NCBI RefSeq assembly: GCF_002026305.1
Contig: NZ_MVAB01000001.1
Coordinates: forward strand, 2,370,001-2,434,000
Reading direction: 5' to 3'
DNA: 64,000 nucleotides
Source: Vagococcus martis
GTDB lineage: Bacteria > Bacillota > Bacilli > Lactobacillales > Vagococcaceae
Position 1 is the stretch's first letter, and each line of letters begins with the position of its first letter. Position numbers and translations under genes: made by a program. Of this stretch, positions 1-9,707 are shown piece by piece. The notes under the pieces are model-generated. The model was not told where the DNA came from and did not search any database. It saw only the letters and a list, made by a program, of their open reading frames with translations.

Positions 1-1
1 T

Positions 2-2530
2 GCGGTGAATAATATGCTAGAAAATATTTTAACAAAAGAAGACCCAACACACGTATTAGTAGCATTTGATGCGGGGAAAACGACTTTTAGACACGCATTT
101 TACGACGATTATAAAGCTGGACGAGCTAAAACACCGAGTGAATTTAAAGAACAAATGCCTTATTTAAGAGACTTAATTGAAGGTCTTGGGATGAAGCATT
201 TTGAATTAGATAATTACGAAGCAGATGATATCATTGGAACACTTGCGACAAAATATGGCTCACAAGACGTAGATGTGGTTGTTTTATCTGGTGATAAAGA
301 TTTAACCCAATTAGCAAGTGAGTATACGACGGTTGATGTTACAGTAAAAGGTGTCAGTGAAATTGAAAGCTACACACCAGAACATATTATGGAAAAATAT
401 GGCTTAACTCCACCACAAATTGTTGACATGAAAGGTTTAGCTGGAGATCAGTCGGATAATATTCCAGGTGTGACTAAAATCGGTGAAAAAACCGCGATTA
501 AGTTATTAAAAGAATACGGCACAGTTGAAGGCGTATATGAACATGTTGATGAGATGAAGAAAAGTAAGATGAAAGAAAATCTTATCAATGAAAAAGACAT
601 TGCCTTTTTAAGTAAACAATTAGCCACTATCGACACCAATGTACCACTTGATATGACACTAGATGATTTAGCTTATAACGGAAAAAATTTAGAAAAATTG
701 ATACCATTTTATAAAGAAATGGATTTTAATTCCTTTTTAGCAAAACTTGATACAAGCAATGTAGAAAGTGATTTAGTAGAGAAAGTTGCCATTAATTACG
801 AAGTGATTTCTGAATTAACTGAAGACATGTTTGAATCAGATATGTCTTTATATGTTGAGATGTTGGGTGAAAACTATCATACCTCACCAATTGTGGGAAT
901 TGCGTTTGGTAACAAAGAAAAAGTACATGTGTCAGATGATAGTGAGTTATTGTCCTATCCATTGATGATTCAGTGGTTGGAAGACAATGAAAAAACTAAA
1001 AAAGTATTCGATGCAAAACGACAATATGTGGCATTAAATCGTTATGGCATTAAGCTCAATGATATCAAGTTTGATATGCTATTAGCAGCGTACTTAGCTG
1101 ATTCGACAAATAACAGTGAAGACTTGGCTCAAATCGCTCATTTCTATGATTATTATGATGTCGATCGTGATGAAGTTATCTACGGAAAAGGAGCAAAAAA
1201 AGGTTTACCAGAATCTTCTGAGGTGTTTTATGAGCATTTAGCAAGAAAAGTGGTGGCGATTGACTCACTTTACGAGACAATCATGACCGATTTAGACGAC
1301 AAAAATCAATCTGATTTATTTTATGATATTGAACTACCAATTGCACTTATTTTAGCTGGTATGGAGATTGAGGGCATTACGGTAAATGCGAGTCGTTTAC
1401 AAGAAATGAAAGGTGAATTTGCTGAGCGACTTAGCGAAATTGAACAAACAATCTATAACTTAGCTGGCGAAGAATTTAATATCAATTCACCAAAACAATT
1501 AGGTGTGATTTTGTTTGAAAAAATGGGACTGCCTGTTATTAAAAAAACAAAAACAGGTTATTCAACCGCTGTTGATGTGTTAGAAAAATTACAAGGTGAG
1601 TCACCTATTATAGATAGTATTTTATCTTATCGTCAATTAGCAAAAATCCAGTCAACATATGTGGAAGGTTTACTGAAAGTTATTTTTGAAGACAATAAAA
1701 TCCATACTAGATACATCCAAACATTAACACAAACTGGGCGGTTAAGTTCTGTGGACCCTAACTTACAAAATATTCCAATCCGATTAGAAGAAGGCCGTAA
1801 AATTCGTCAAGCCTTTGTTCCACGAAAAACAGGTTGGAAATTATTTGCATCTGATTATTCTCAAATTGAATTACGTGTGTTAGCAGCGATTTCAGATGAT
1901 GAGCATTTAAAAGAAGCATTTATCGAAGGGATGGATATCCATTCTAGTACAGCCATGCGTGTATTTGGTATTGAAAAAGCAAAAGACGTCGATAGTAATA
2001 TGAGACGTCAAGCAAAAGCCGTAAACTTTGGGATTGTGTATGGTATTAGTGACTATGGTTTATCACAAAATTTAGGCATTACACGAAAAGAAGCTCAAGA
2101 GTTTATTGATAGATATTTTGCCATGTATCCAGGGGTTAAAAAATACATGGAAGACATTGTTCGTGAGGCAAAAGACAAAGGGTACGTTGAAACGTTGTAT
2201 CATCGCCGTCGTTACTTACCTGATATCAATGCTAGAAACTTTAATTTGCGTTCATTTGCTGAAAGAACGGCGATTAATACACCAATTCAAGGAAGTGCTG
2301 CTGATATCTTGAAGATTGCGATGATTAAGATTAACAAACGTCTTAAAGAAGAAAACATGCAAGCCACCATGCTGTTACAAGTACACGATGAGTTAGTATT
2401 TGAAGCACCAGAAGAAGAAATTCCAGCTTTACAAAAATTAGTTGAAGACACAATGAACCATGCTGTTGAATTATCTGTGCCACTAAGAGCAGATAGTAGT
2501 TATGGCGACACATGGTATGATGCAAAATAA
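2..2530 (+). CDS. polA: DNA polymerase I (5' end outside window)
   Basis: Family A polymerase for gap filling and Okazaki fragment processing. The reading frame is open to the left edge, so roughly 40 N-terminal residues are missing; the GTG at 5 is internal, as the sequence from there (NNMLENILTKEDPTHVLVAF) matches the interior of the 5'-3' exonuclease domain. Domains in order: 5'-3' exonuclease (about residues 1-260 of the visible part, with the DNMKGLAGDQSDNIPGV-like helix-hairpin region), a degenerate 3'-5' exonuclease-like domain (280-430; the usual acidic DxE start is replaced by LYVEML, so proofreading is probably absent, as in other Firmicutes), and the polymerase domain with motif A DYSQIELRVLA (about 615), motif B RRQAKAVNFGIVYGIS (about 665) and motif C QVHDELVFE (about 791). 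It is followed 18 bp later by mutM, a common repair-gene arrangement. Confidence 0.97.
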   Translation, partial: AVNNMLENILTKEDPTHVLVAFDAGKTTFRHAFYDDYKAGRAKTPSEFKEQMPYLRDLIEGLGMKHFELDNYEADDIIGTLATKYGSQDVDVVVLSGDKDLTQLASEYTTVDVTVKGVSEIESYTPEHIMEKYGLTPPQIVDMKGLAGDQSDNIPGVTKIGEKTAIKLLKEYGTVEGVYEHVDEMKKSKMKENLINEKDIAFLSKQLATIDTNVPLDMTLDDLAYNGKNLEKLIPFYKEMDFNSFLAKLDTSNVESDLVEKVAINYEVISELTEDMFESDMSLYVEMLGENYHTSPIVGIAFGNKEKVHVSDDSELLSYPLMIQWLEDNEKTKKVFDAKRQYVALNRYGIKLNDIKFDMLLAAYLADSTNNSEDLAQIAHFYDYYDVDRDEVIYGKGAKKGLPESSEVFYEHLARKVVAIDSLYETIMTDLDDKNQSDLFYDIELPIALILAGMEIEGITVNASRLQEMKGEFAERLSEIEQTIYNLAGEEFNINSPKQLGVILFEKMGLPVIKKTKTGYSTAVDVLEKLQGESPIIDSILSYRQLAKIQSTYVEGLLKVIFEDNKIHTRYIQTLTQTGRLSSVDPNLQNIPIRLEEGRKIRQAFVPRKTGWKLFASDYSQIELRVLAAISDDEHLKEAFIEGMDIHSSTAMRVFGIEKAKDVDSNMRRQAKAVNFGIVYGISDYGLSQNLGITRKEAQEFIDRYFAMYPGVKKYMEDIVREAKDKGYVETLYHRRRYLPDINARNFNLRSFAERTAINTPIQGSAADILKIAMIKINKRLKEENMQATMLLQVHDELVFEAPEEEIPALQKLVEDTMNHAVELSVPLRADSSYGDTWYDAK

Positions 2531-2548
2531 CTTAAAGGGGTAGAACCA

Positions 2549-3379
2549 ATGCCTGAATTACCAGAAGTTGAGACGGTCAGAAAAGGCCTTGTCCAACTTG
2601 TTAAAGATAAAGAAATAAACAATGTGATTGTTGACTGGGGAAAAATTGTCGAGTCTCCTGAAGTAGATGATTTTATTCATACACTGGTTGGTCAAAAAAT
2701 ATTAGACGTTGACCGACGAGGAAAATTTCTAATATTTAAACTAAGTCAAAATGATATGATTAGCCATTTGAGAATGGAAGGAAAGTTTGAATATCATAAT
2801 CAAACAGACGACATTCAAAAACACACGCATGTCCGTTTTCAATTTACTGATGGGACAGAGTTGCGCTATTTAGATGTCAGAAAATTTGGTCGTTTATCAC
2901 TTGAGCCAAAAGGTCTTGGTGAAGAGTATAAAGGAATTAAAAAACTTGGACCTGAGCCAGTGGTACCAGATTTTGATTTAGAAGTATTTAGAAAGCAACT
3001 AAAGAAAAAACATCGTGCAATTAAGCCTTTGTTACTCGATCAAACGCTTGTGACAGGGTTAGGAAATATTTATGTAGACGAAGCATTGTATCAGTCATGT
3101 ATTCACCCAGAACAAGTCGCTTCGCAATTAACCAAAACAGAAGTTGATACGCTACATGCAGCGATTATCGACGTACTTGCTACAGCTGTTGAAGCTGGTG
3201 GTACGACGATTCGAACATATAAAAATGCCTTAGGAGATGCTGGACATTTCCAAGTGTATTTATCGGCATACGGCAAGCAAGGGGAACCTTGTAAGCGATG
3301 TGGTCACTCAATCGAAAAAATAAAAGTTGCCCAACGAGGTACGCATTTTTGTCCAGTTTGTCAAGTCACTCACGATTAG
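2549..3379 (+). CDS. mutM: Formamidopyrimidine-DNA glycosylase
   Basis: Bifunctional base-excision enzyme (glycosylase/AP lyase) removing 8-oxoguanine and Fapy lesions. It begins MPELPEVETVRKGL; Pro2 is the catalytic nucleophile once Met is removed and Glu3 is the conserved general acid. The DRRGKFLIF segment (residues about 55-63) carries the catalytic beta-turn lysine. The C-terminal zinc finger is visible at about 245-270 (CKRC ... CPVC) after the LGNIYVDEAL helix-two-turn-helix region. At 276 aa it is full length. It lies 18 bp after polA with an AAGGGG ribosome site, and its TAG overlaps the ribosome site of coaE, so polA-mutM-coaE looks like one transcript. Confidence 0.97.
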   Translation: MPELPEVETVRKGLVQLVKDKEINNVIVDWGKIVESPEVDDFIHTLVGQKILDVDRRGKFLIFKLSQNDMISHLRMEGKFEYHNQTDDIQKHTHVRFQFTDGTELRYLDVRKFGRLSLEPKGLGEEYKGIKKLGPEPVVPDFDLEVFRKQLKKKHRAIKPLLLDQTLVTGLGNIYVDEALYQSCIHPEQVASQLTKTEVDTLHAAIIDVLATAVEAGGTTIRTYKNALGDAGHFQVYLSAYGKQGEPCKRCGHSIEKIKVAQRGTHFCPVCQVTHD

Positions 3380-3389
3380 GAGGATGAGC

Positions 3390-4001
3390 ATGACGTATTT
3401 ATTAGGCTTAACAGGAGGCATTGCTTCCGGAAAATCAACCGTTACGCAAATGTTTAGATCAAAAAATATTCCAGTTATTGACGCAGATATTGTTGCAAGA
3501 GAAGTCGTTAAACCAGGAAAACCAGGATTAGAAAAGATTGTGTCACACTTTGGTAAAGATGTGTTGTTAGAAGACGGCACGTTAGATCGAAAAAAATTAG
3601 GAACGATTATTTTTAATGATGATGCCAAACGAGCATTACTCAATCATATTTTGTCTGATGAGATTCGTACGCGTATTTTGGAAATGATTGAACTTTGTAA
3701 AAAATCTGATCCGTCACTCATCGTGCTTGATATTCCCCTTTTATATGAAGGTGGTTATGACGAAATGGTGGATGATGTTATGGTTTGCTATGTACCAAGA
3801 GACATTCAGTTAAAACGTTTGATGACACGTGATCATCTCAAAGAAAATGATGCAATTAAGCGAGTTGACAGCCAAATGAGCCTAGAAGAAAAAAAATCAC
3901 GGGCTGATGTGGTGATTGATAATAGTGGACGAATAGATGAAACGCTGAAACAAGTACAAACTTGGTTTGATACATTTATAAAAGAAAAATCACCTGAATA
4001 A
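3390..4001 (+). CDS. coaE: Dephospho-CoA kinase
   Basis: Last step of coenzyme A synthesis: phosphorylates the 3'-OH of dephospho-CoA with ATP. The P-loop GLTGGIASGKST lies at residues about 6-17, the substrate motif DADIVAREVV follows at about 35, and the LID region with RVDSQMSLEEK is near 160. The start at 3390 is chosen because AGGAGG (3378-3383) sits 6 bp upstream; the in-frame ATG at 3384 directly abuts that ribosome site, and the longer frame from 3327 lies inside mutM. This gives 203 aa, the normal family length. Confidence 0.95.
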   Translation: MTYLLGLTGGIASGKSTVTQMFRSKNIPVIDADIVAREVVKPGKPGLEKIVSHFGKDVLLEDGTLDRKKLGTIIFNDDAKRALLNHILSDEIRTRILEMIELCKKSDPSLIVLDIPLLYEGGYDEMVDDVMVCYVPRDIQLKRLMTRDHLKENDAIKRVDSQMSLEEKKSRADVVIDNSGRIDETLKQVQTWFDTFIKEKSPE

Positions 4002-4024
4002 TCTTTTCAGGTGATTTCTTTTTT
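3987..4024. terminator. Bidirectional terminator between coaE and the MFS gene
   Basis: Perfect 11-bp inverted repeat AAATCACCTGA / TCAGGTGATTT (3987-3997 and 4007-4017) followed by a T-rich run. It overlaps the coaE stop and separates two convergent genes. Confidence 0.85.
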
Positions 4025-5639
4025 ATTTTGTTGCGTTGTTTTTTCGTTTATATAAACCAAACGTTAAAACAAAACTGATTAGCATAATGATTGATGCAAT
4101 ACCAATTGTTTTGACTACACTATTAGTAAAGTTGTTGTCTAATTTTTTAACGATATCATTTTGGATATCTTTTGTTAAGTGCAACTCTTCTGGATTAGAT
4201 TGTTTTAATACTCTAATAGAAGAACCGGCACTACCAATAACACTTGATTCAAGTGATTTTTGGACTTGTGTTGGTAATCCAACATTATCTAAAGTATGTG
4301 GGATATCATGTTGTAATTGTAAGCCAAAAATTGTTCCGATAATTGCAATCCCTAAAGCAGAACCGATTTGACGAACAGTAGATTGGATACTTGATCCTTG
4401 ACCAGATTGAGCAGGTGGCACGTCTTTTAAGACAATAGAGGTTAATTGGGCAGAAGCAAAACCTAACCCAATACCATAAACCACTAACCAGACAATAATC
4501 CAAGTTAAGCCATTATTTGGGTCAACTGTTTTAAAGAATCCAAAAAACCCAAGTGTTTCAAGGAATAAACCAAGTGAGACAACAAATGATGCGGACGTTT
4601 TCTCAACGATAAATGACGCCATCCCACCAGCTAAAAAGGCTCCAAGCCCCATCATCGCTAAAATTGCTCCTGATTTAATTGGACTTAATGTTAAGATGTT
4701 TTGTAAGAATAAAGGCAATAGGAATAATAAGCCGGATTCACCAATTGCCACAATCCCAGCAATCGTATTTCCCAATGAAAAACTTTTAAATCTGAATAAA
4801 GATAAATCAAGTAAATGAGATTTTTTATTTTTAATCAAATGAGCTTCCCAAACTAAGAATAATGCAAAGAAAAGAGCTCCTACAACAAGTAATGTTGGGA
4901 TAATGGATAAGTTAAAGAGTGTTGGGTGATCGCCTTTTACATGCCACCAACCATAATTACGGCCTTCAATAATACCAAATACCAATAAAATTAAGCCGAT
5001 AGTTGATAAAATAAATCCAATAAAGTCAAACCCACTTGTCATTTTTTCGCCATAAGTTTCTGGTAAATATTTTAATGACGCTAAAATAATAAATAACCCA
5101 ATTGGTAAATTAATCCAGAAAATCCAATGCCATGTCATGTAAGTGGTGAAATAACCACCAAGTAATGGCCCAATTGCTGCCATACCAGAAATCACAGAAC
5201 CCCATACGGCAAAAGCGACAATCCGATCTTTACCGAAAAAGAGCGAATTAACAGCGGATAATGTGGTTGGAAGAACTGTTGCTCCACCTAAACCTTGTAT
5301 TGAACGGGCTGCTAACATAAAGGTGATATCTTTAGAGAAACTTGCCATAATAGATCCTACTAAAAAGATGGCAATCCCTATAATCAACATTTTTTTTCGT
5401 CCGAAATTATCGGCGATGCGTCCCATTGTAATCAAAAGGGAAGAAAAAATTAAAGAATAAAGCGTGATAATCCACTCAGCATCGGTAAAGGATAATTTTA
5501 AATCTTTCATAATAACTGGAATAGATACATTGACGATTGTTCCGTCAATAACCACTAATGAAACAGATAAGGCTAAAATCGCTAATGCCCACCATTTGTG
5601 TTTCACTGTTTTTGGTTGTACTGCTGTTGTGTCTGTCAC
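4023..5639 (-). CDS. MFS multidrug exporter, DHA2 (14-TM EmrB/QacA) family
   Basis: Drug:proton antiporter of the plasma membrane. The 538-aa length and about 14 hydrophobic segments fit the DHA2 group. Signature elements are visible: WWALAILALSVSLVVIDGTIVNVSIPVI-type TM1 with the D/T motif, motif A GRIADNFGRKK between TM2 and TM3, RSIQGLGGATVLPTTLS in TM4, and motif C-like GMAAIGPLLGG in TM5. An extracytoplasmic loop of about 60 residues lies between the last two TMs (VGLPTQVQKSLESS...). The GTG start is preceded by GAGGTG. It stands alone on the minus strand, convergent with coaE, without a linked regulator. The substrate cannot be told from sequence. Confidence 0.93.
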   Translation of the reverse strand: MTDTTAVQPKTVKHKWWALAILALSVSLVVIDGTIVNVSIPVIMKDLKLSFTDAEWIITLYSLIFSSLLITMGRIADNFGRKKMLIIGIAIFLVGSIMASFSKDITFMLAARSIQGLGGATVLPTTLSAVNSLFFGKDRIVAFAVWGSVISGMAAIGPLLGGYFTTYMTWHWIFWINLPIGLFIILASLKYLPETYGEKMTSGFDFIGFILSTIGLILLVFGIIEGRNYGWWHVKGDHPTLFNLSIIPTLLVVGALFFALFLVWEAHLIKNKKSHLLDLSLFRFKSFSLGNTIAGIVAIGESGLLFLLPLFLQNILTLSPIKSGAILAMMGLGAFLAGGMASFIVEKTSASFVVSLGLFLETLGFFGFFKTVDPNNGLTWIIVWLVVYGIGLGFASAQLTSIVLKDVPPAQSGQGSSIQSTVRQIGSALGIAIIGTIFGLQLQHDIPHTLDNVGLPTQVQKSLESSVIGSAGSSIRVLKQSNPEELHLTKDIQNDIVKKLDNNFTNSVVKTIGIASIIMLISFVLTFGLYKRKNNATK

Positions 5640-5640
5640 T

Positions 5641-5938
5641 TAAAACACCTCACTTAAATTTTTATTACGACTGTATCTTACACCTAAAGTGACAATCTGT
5701 CACACGATACGCGAGAAAATCAAACTTTTTTTACATGTGACTTAAAAATTGCTTTTTTTTTAATAAAAAAATTCATGAATAGTCATAAAATATCTGGAAA
5801 AGGGTCGGGAAAGGGTGATGAATACTTGAGTTAGGAGTTTCTACAAAATTCTTTATCTATACCAATAGTAGTATTACATGTTATAATAGTCCTACTATTT
5901 AGTCTATCAAGACGTCTTTAAAGAAGAGGTGAAAAGAA
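5641..5938. other. Divergent intergenic region between MFS gene and nrdR
   Basis: About 300 bp of AT-rich DNA holding the start region of the exporter gene (minus strand) and the nrdR promoter (plus strand). Apart from the extended -10 element listed separately I see no strong inverted repeat, and no obvious NrdR box pair. Confidence 0.5.
5879..5887 (+). promoter_or_regulatory. Extended -10 promoter of nrdR-dnaB-dnaI
   Basis: TGTTATAAT is a perfect extended -10 (TG-N-TATAAT) 52 bp before nrdR. No good -35 hexamer is present at the right distance, which is usual for extended -10 promoters. Confidence 0.6.
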
Positions 5939-6403
5939 ATGCAATGTCCAAGATGTCACTATAGTGGATCGCGAGTGGTAGATAGTCGTCCAGCAGATGA
6001 TAATCGTGCTATTAGACGTAGGAGAGAATGTGAAGATTGTGGCTTTCGTTTTACAACGTTTGAACGCATCGAAGTATCACCATTGCTTGTAGTAAAGAAG
6101 AATGGTGCAAGAGAAGAGTTTAATCGTGAGAAAATATTAAGAGGCTTAGTCCGTTCGGCGGAAAAACGTCCAGTGTCAATGGATCAAATGGAGCAAGTTG
6201 TTGAGAAAGTTGAAAATAGGATTCGAAGTATCGGGGAAAACGAAGTCTCAACGAATTTGATTGGTGAATATGTGATGGAAGAATTAGTCAACCTTGATGA
6301 GATAGCTTATATTAGGTTTGCCAGTGTCTACCGTCAGTTTAAAGATATGAGTGTGTTTTTGAAAGAGTTACAAGAAATTATTGATAAAGAGCAAGTAGAT
6401 TAA
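5939..6403 (+). CDS. nrdR: Transcriptional repressor NrdR
   Basis: ATP/dATP-sensing repressor of ribonucleotide reductase genes. The N-terminal zinc ribbon has Cys3, Cys6, Cys31 and Cys34 (CPRC ... CEDC), followed by the [18 protein letters not shown] core and an ATP-cone domain from about residue 49 ([16 protein letters not shown]). Length 154 aa is typical. It heads the nrdR-dnaB-dnaI cluster, a conserved Firmicutes arrangement; a 27-bp gap separates it from dnaB. Confidence 0.97.
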   Translation: MQCPRCHYSGSRVVDSRPADDNRAIRRRRECEDCGFRFTTFERIEVSPLLVVKKNGAREEFNREKILRGLVRSAEKRPVSMDQMEQVVEKVENRIRSIGENEVSTNLIGEYVMEELVNLDEIAYIRFASVYRQFKDMSVFLKELQEIIDKEQVD

Positions 6404-6430
6404 TAGATAGAGAAAGTGATGTGAGAATAG

Positions 6431-7834
6431 GTGACTAAAACACAGCCCCATTTAAAGCCTAAAGATACATTTGAGGTACATTACTGTAGCTTGTTAAATG
6501 GAGAAGATACACGTGTTTTAAACCTACTGTATCAACCAATTGTTGGTGGTAATGCGTTAGTGTTGTATCATAATTTAATCATTAACAAAGACAGTTTTAA
6601 AAAACCAACCAGGCATTTTATTTTACAAGATATGATGAATAACGGGCTTCAAGAATTGTATCAAGCAAGAACTAGACTTGAGGCAATTGGGTTATTAAAA
6701 ACATATGTCCGAAAAAAAGATGAGGGGTATCATTATATCTACTCACTTGAAAATATATTATCGCCACAAGTTTTTTTATCTGATGAGACACTATGTTTGT
6801 TGTTATTAGATAGAGTAGGTGAAGAGCGATTTAATTACCTAGTTGAATTATTTAAACCGGAAAAACTTGAGTTATCTGAATATACAGATGTAACGAGTAG
6901 TTATGTTGATGTATTTCATATTGCATCAGAACGTTTGGTACAAGCCAACGAACTCTTATCAGATACCACGCAACAAATGAAAGAAGCACCTGTTGGTAAA
7001 AAACCTGAAATAGAGCCAAAAACATTTGATTGGGATTTTTTCTTTGATAGTTTGGCAGGATTAAATATCGATGAATCATTCTTAGTTAATGAGTTTAAAC
7101 CAATTATTTTAACGGTTCATGGGTTATATGGCATTAATGAACTTGATATGATTCATCATGTGAAGTATTGTTTGGACTATGTGACTAATCAAGTTGATGT
7201 CAAAGAGTTTAAGAGACGTATCTATAAGACGTACCATCAAGCTAAAAAGCCAACTGGACAAAATACGGTACAAGCTCAACCAACGACATATAGTGACGAA
7301 CAACTTAGCCGACATAAAAACGATTTGAAACATCAAGGATTCACTCAACAAGAGATTGATGTTATCGTCTCTTGTGAGAAGATTCCCCCACTTGTTTTTT
7401 TGAAATCAATTAAAGATCAGAAAAACGGGTTTGTCTCACAGAATGAACGGTGGACGATAGAAAACTTGAAGAAACAGTCAAACTTACCTGTTGAGGTTAT
7501 TAACATGTTGATACACTATTGTTTAGTTGTTTTAGATAATTCGTCTTTAAACCAAAATATGGTAAATACTATAGCCAATGACTGGTCACAGAATAAGATT
7601 ACAACGGCATCTGCAGCACTCATTCAAGTCAAGAACTTTAAAAAAGAGTCTGAAAATAAAAAAGTGAAGAAAACGTATAATCGAAACTACACAAAACAAC
7701 CTGCTAGAAAAGAAACCTTACCAGAATGGGCAAGTAGTGCTACTGTGAGAAAAGAAACACCTTTAGCAGGAGATGAGTTGAAGCAACTAGAGGCGCAACT
7801 CAAACAATTTAATCAAGGTGGTGGATCATCGTGA
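6431..7834 (+). CDS. dnaB: Replication initiation and membrane attachment protein DnaB
   Basis: Firmicutes DnaB is not the helicase: it is a primosome loader protein acting with DnaD and DnaI to bring the DnaC-type helicase to oriC and stalled forks. The 467-aa product has the N-terminal winged-helix region (YCSLLNGEDTRVLNLLYQPIVGG) and a C-terminal DnaB_2/DnaD-like repeat region (about 300-400, KNGFVSQNERWTIENLKKQS). The tail is basic and low complexity. The start is GTG with a GTGAGAATAG upstream region and no strong Shine-Dalgarno, and the gene ends 4 bp inside dnaI, implying translational coupling. Confidence 0.93.
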   Translation: MTKTQPHLKPKDTFEVHYCSLLNGEDTRVLNLLYQPIVGGNALVLYHNLIINKDSFKKPTRHFILQDMMNNGLQELYQARTRLEAIGLLKTYVRKKDEGYHYIYSLENILSPQVFLSDETLCLLLLDRVGEERFNYLVELFKPEKLELSEYTDVTSSYVDVFHIASERLVQANELLSDTTQQMKEAPVGKKPEIEPKTFDWDFFFDSLAGLNIDESFLVNEFKPIILTVHGLYGINELDMIHHVKYCLDYVTNQVDVKEFKRRIYKTYHQAKKPTGQNTVQAQPTTYSDEQLSRHKNDLKHQGFTQQEIDVIVSCEKIPPLVFLKSIKDQKNGFVSQNERWTIENLKKQSNLPVEVINMLIHYCLVVLDNSSLNQNMVNTIANDWSQNKITTASAALIQVKNFKKESENKKVKKTYNRNYTKQPARKETLPEWASSATVRKETPLAGDELKQLEAQLKQFNQGGGSS

Positions 7835-8769
7835 AACACATAAACCAGCATTTAAATCGAACGGTGAATAATCAAAATATTAACGAGCGATTAATTCAAC
7901 TGATGGAAGTTGTGCAAAAAGATAAAGATGTACAAGAATTTATCGCATCAAATAGAGAGTATTTATCTGACGAAGATATTTTAAAAAGCTCAGCAAAACT
8001 TTATGAATATGTAAAAGAAAAAGAAAAATTTTTAGCCAATGATGCTTCTATGATTGCACCTGGCTATGAACCGAAATTGTTTTTAAATCATCACTTTATT
8101 GATGTAACGTATGTACCGACAGAAGAATTGATTCGCAAAAAAGAATACGAAACAGTTCGTAATAGGGTAAATGCCATTTCCATGCCTAAAGACATTAAAG
8201 AGGCTTCCTTGGATTCGTTCAATATTACCTCTGAACGAAAAGAAGCATTAAGTGCGTCTATTACATTTATGAATGATTATCTAGACAATCCGAAAGAATT
8301 TCATCAAGGGTTATATTTGTATGGAACGTTTGGCGTCGGAAAAACGTATTTATTAGGTGCGATTGCAAATAGTTTAGCAATCAAAGGCGTGAAGAGCACA
8401 ATTTTACATTTCCCAACGTTTTGTGTGGAAATGAAACAATCAATCAAAGATGACAGTGTGGCTTCTAAGCTAGATAGTGTAAAAAAAACACCTATCTTAA
8501 TGTTAGATGATATTGGAGCAGATTCAATGAGTACATGGATAAGAGACGATATACTGGGTGTTATCTTACAGTACCGTATGCAAGAAAAATTACCAACGTT
8601 TTTCTCATCTAATCTAGACATGAAACAACTCGAAGAAGAGCATCTACGCTTCTCACAAAAAGGAGACGATGAGCCGCTTAAAGCTAAGAGGATTATGGAA
8701 CGAATCAAGTACCTCTCAAAACAAATCACAATGATTGGTGAGAACCGTCGTTTAGATAACGAGTTTTAA
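7831..8769 (+). CDS. dnaI: Primosomal protein DnaI (helicase loader)
   Basis: AAA+ ATPase that loads the replicative helicase. An N-terminal DnaI_N helicase-binding region (about 1-95) precedes the AAA+ domain with Walker A GTFGVGKTYLL (about residue 164) and Walker B ILMLDDIGAD (about 222). At 312 aa it is full length. The GTG start overlaps the dnaB stop (GTGA), so the two are co-translated. Confidence 0.96.
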   Translation: MKHINQHLNRTVNNQNINERLIQLMEVVQKDKDVQEFIASNREYLSDEDILKSSAKLYEYVKEKEKFLANDASMIAPGYEPKLFLNHHFIDVTYVPTEELIRKKEYETVRNRVNAISMPKDIKEASLDSFNITSERKEALSASITFMNDYLDNPKEFHQGLYLYGTFGVGKTYLLGAIANSLAIKGVKSTILHFPTFCVEMKQSIKDDSVASKLDSVKKTPILMLDDIGADSMSTWIRDDILGVILQYRMQEKLPTFFSSNLDMKQLEEEHLRFSQKGDDEPLKAKRIMERIKYLSKQITMIGENRRLDNEF

Positions 8770-8793
8770 CGTCAGTCTGTTATCAAAAACTGA

Positions 8794-8822
8794 TTGACAA
8801 AGGAATTACAGACTAGTATAAT
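8794..8822 (+). promoter_or_regulatory. Consensus promoter of the DUF177-rpmF operon
   Basis: TTGACA (8794-8799), a 17-bp spacer and TATAAT (8817-8822): a perfect housekeeping sigma factor promoter, 28 bp before the next gene. Confidence 0.85.
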
Positions 8823-8849
8823 TATTTTTGTTGCTTAAGGAGTGATAGA

Positions 8850-9410
8850 ATGAAGTGGGCATTATCAGAACTAAATAAGTTTCGTGGAAGTCAAGTTGAT
8901 TTTGAAGAAACGATTGATTTAAACGCCTCTTTAAAACAAAGAGAACCATCTATTATTGATATTTCTCCGATTAAAGTAAATGGGTTTTTAAAAGTTGATG
9001 AGTTAGGTTATTACGCTCATATGACGGTTGAAACCATTCTTACTGTACCATCATCTCGTTCACTTGAACCTGTTGAGTTGCCACTAGACCTCATCATTGA
9101 TGAAGAGTATATGACACCAAGACAGTATGATGCATTGAAAGATGTACCAGAAGATGATAAAAACTTGATAATTGTATTGGAAAAAGACTTGATTGATTTA
9201 ACAGAAGCAATTGAAGATTTTATCCTACTAAATTTACCATTACAAGTTTTAACAGAAGAAGAAAAGCAATCAACAGAATTACCAAAAGGAGACTTTTGGC
9301 AAGTTGTTTCAGAAGATGATATCATCGAAGAGTTAGAAACTGAAACACAATCAACCATTGATCCTCGTCTTGCTAAATTATCTGACTTTTTCAAGGAAGA
9401 TGAGCAGTAG
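8850..9410 (+). CDS. yceD: DUF177 (YceD) family protein
   Basis: Small acidic protein of the YceD/YlbN family, which is encoded immediately upstream of the ribosomal protein L32 gene in most bacteria and is thought to take part in 23S rRNA processing or ribosome maturation. The DUF177 features seen are the beta-rich middle (VNGFLKVDELGYYAHMTVE) and the family C-terminus DPRLAKLSDFFKED. It is 186 aa, preceded by AAGGAGTG. It shares a strong promoter with rpmF, 55 bp downstream. Family assignment is confident; the biochemical role is not settled. Confidence 0.92.
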   Translation: MKWALSELNKFRGSQVDFEETIDLNASLKQREPSIIDISPIKVNGFLKVDELGYYAHMTVETILTVPSSRSLEPVELPLDLIIDEEYMTPRQYDALKDVPEDDKNLIIVLEKDLIDLTEAIEDFILLNLPLQVLTEEEKQSTELPKGDFWQVVSEDDIIEELETETQSTIDPRLAKLSDFFKEDEQ

Positions 9411-9465
9411 GATTGGAATATATGTGACTTGTCACGTATTTAAGTTAGTAGGGAGGTGTATCTAA

Positions 9466-9645
9466 ATGGCAGTACCAAAAAGAAAAACGTCAAAAGCTCG
9501 TAAAAATAGACGTCGTACTCATTACAAATTGTCTGCACCAGGTTTAACAGCTTGTAGCAACTGTGGTGAAATGAGAAAATCTCATCATGTGTGCCCTTCA
9601 TGTGGTCATTATGATGGAAAAGACGTTATGACTAAAGAAGCATAA
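9466..9645 (+). CDS. rpmF: 50S ribosomal protein L32
   Basis: 59-aa ribosomal protein starting [17 protein letters not shown], with a zinc ribbon (CSNCGE ... CPSCGHYDG). GGGAGG lies 8 bp before the ATG. The presence of all four cysteines makes this the zinc-containing (C+) form. It sits right after the DUF177 gene and ends 25 bp before a strong terminator. Confidence 0.97.
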   Translation: MAVPKRKTSKARKNRRRTHYKLSAPGLTACSNCGEMRKSHHVCPSCGHYDGKDVMTKEA

Positions 9646-9670
9646 TTTACATTTTTAATAGAAAATGTAA

Positions 9671-9707
9671 AACCGTTAGACTAACCATGGAGTCTAACGG
9701 TTTTTTG
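9671..9707. terminator. Bidirectional terminator between rpmF and plsY
   Basis: Perfect 12-bp stem AACCGTTAGACT / AGTCTAACGGTT (9671-9682, 9691-9702) with T-runs on both strands. The plsY stop codon lies inside the 3' arm. Confidence 0.9.

Noticed and set aside
2106-2312. Plus-strand frame inside polA
   Set aside because: Out-of-frame shadow of the polymerase domain without its own ribosome site; the same applies to other frames lying within long genes.
3327-3389. Longer N-terminus for CoaE
   Set aside because: It would lie inside mutM; the P-loop protein begins MTYLLGLTGG at 3390.
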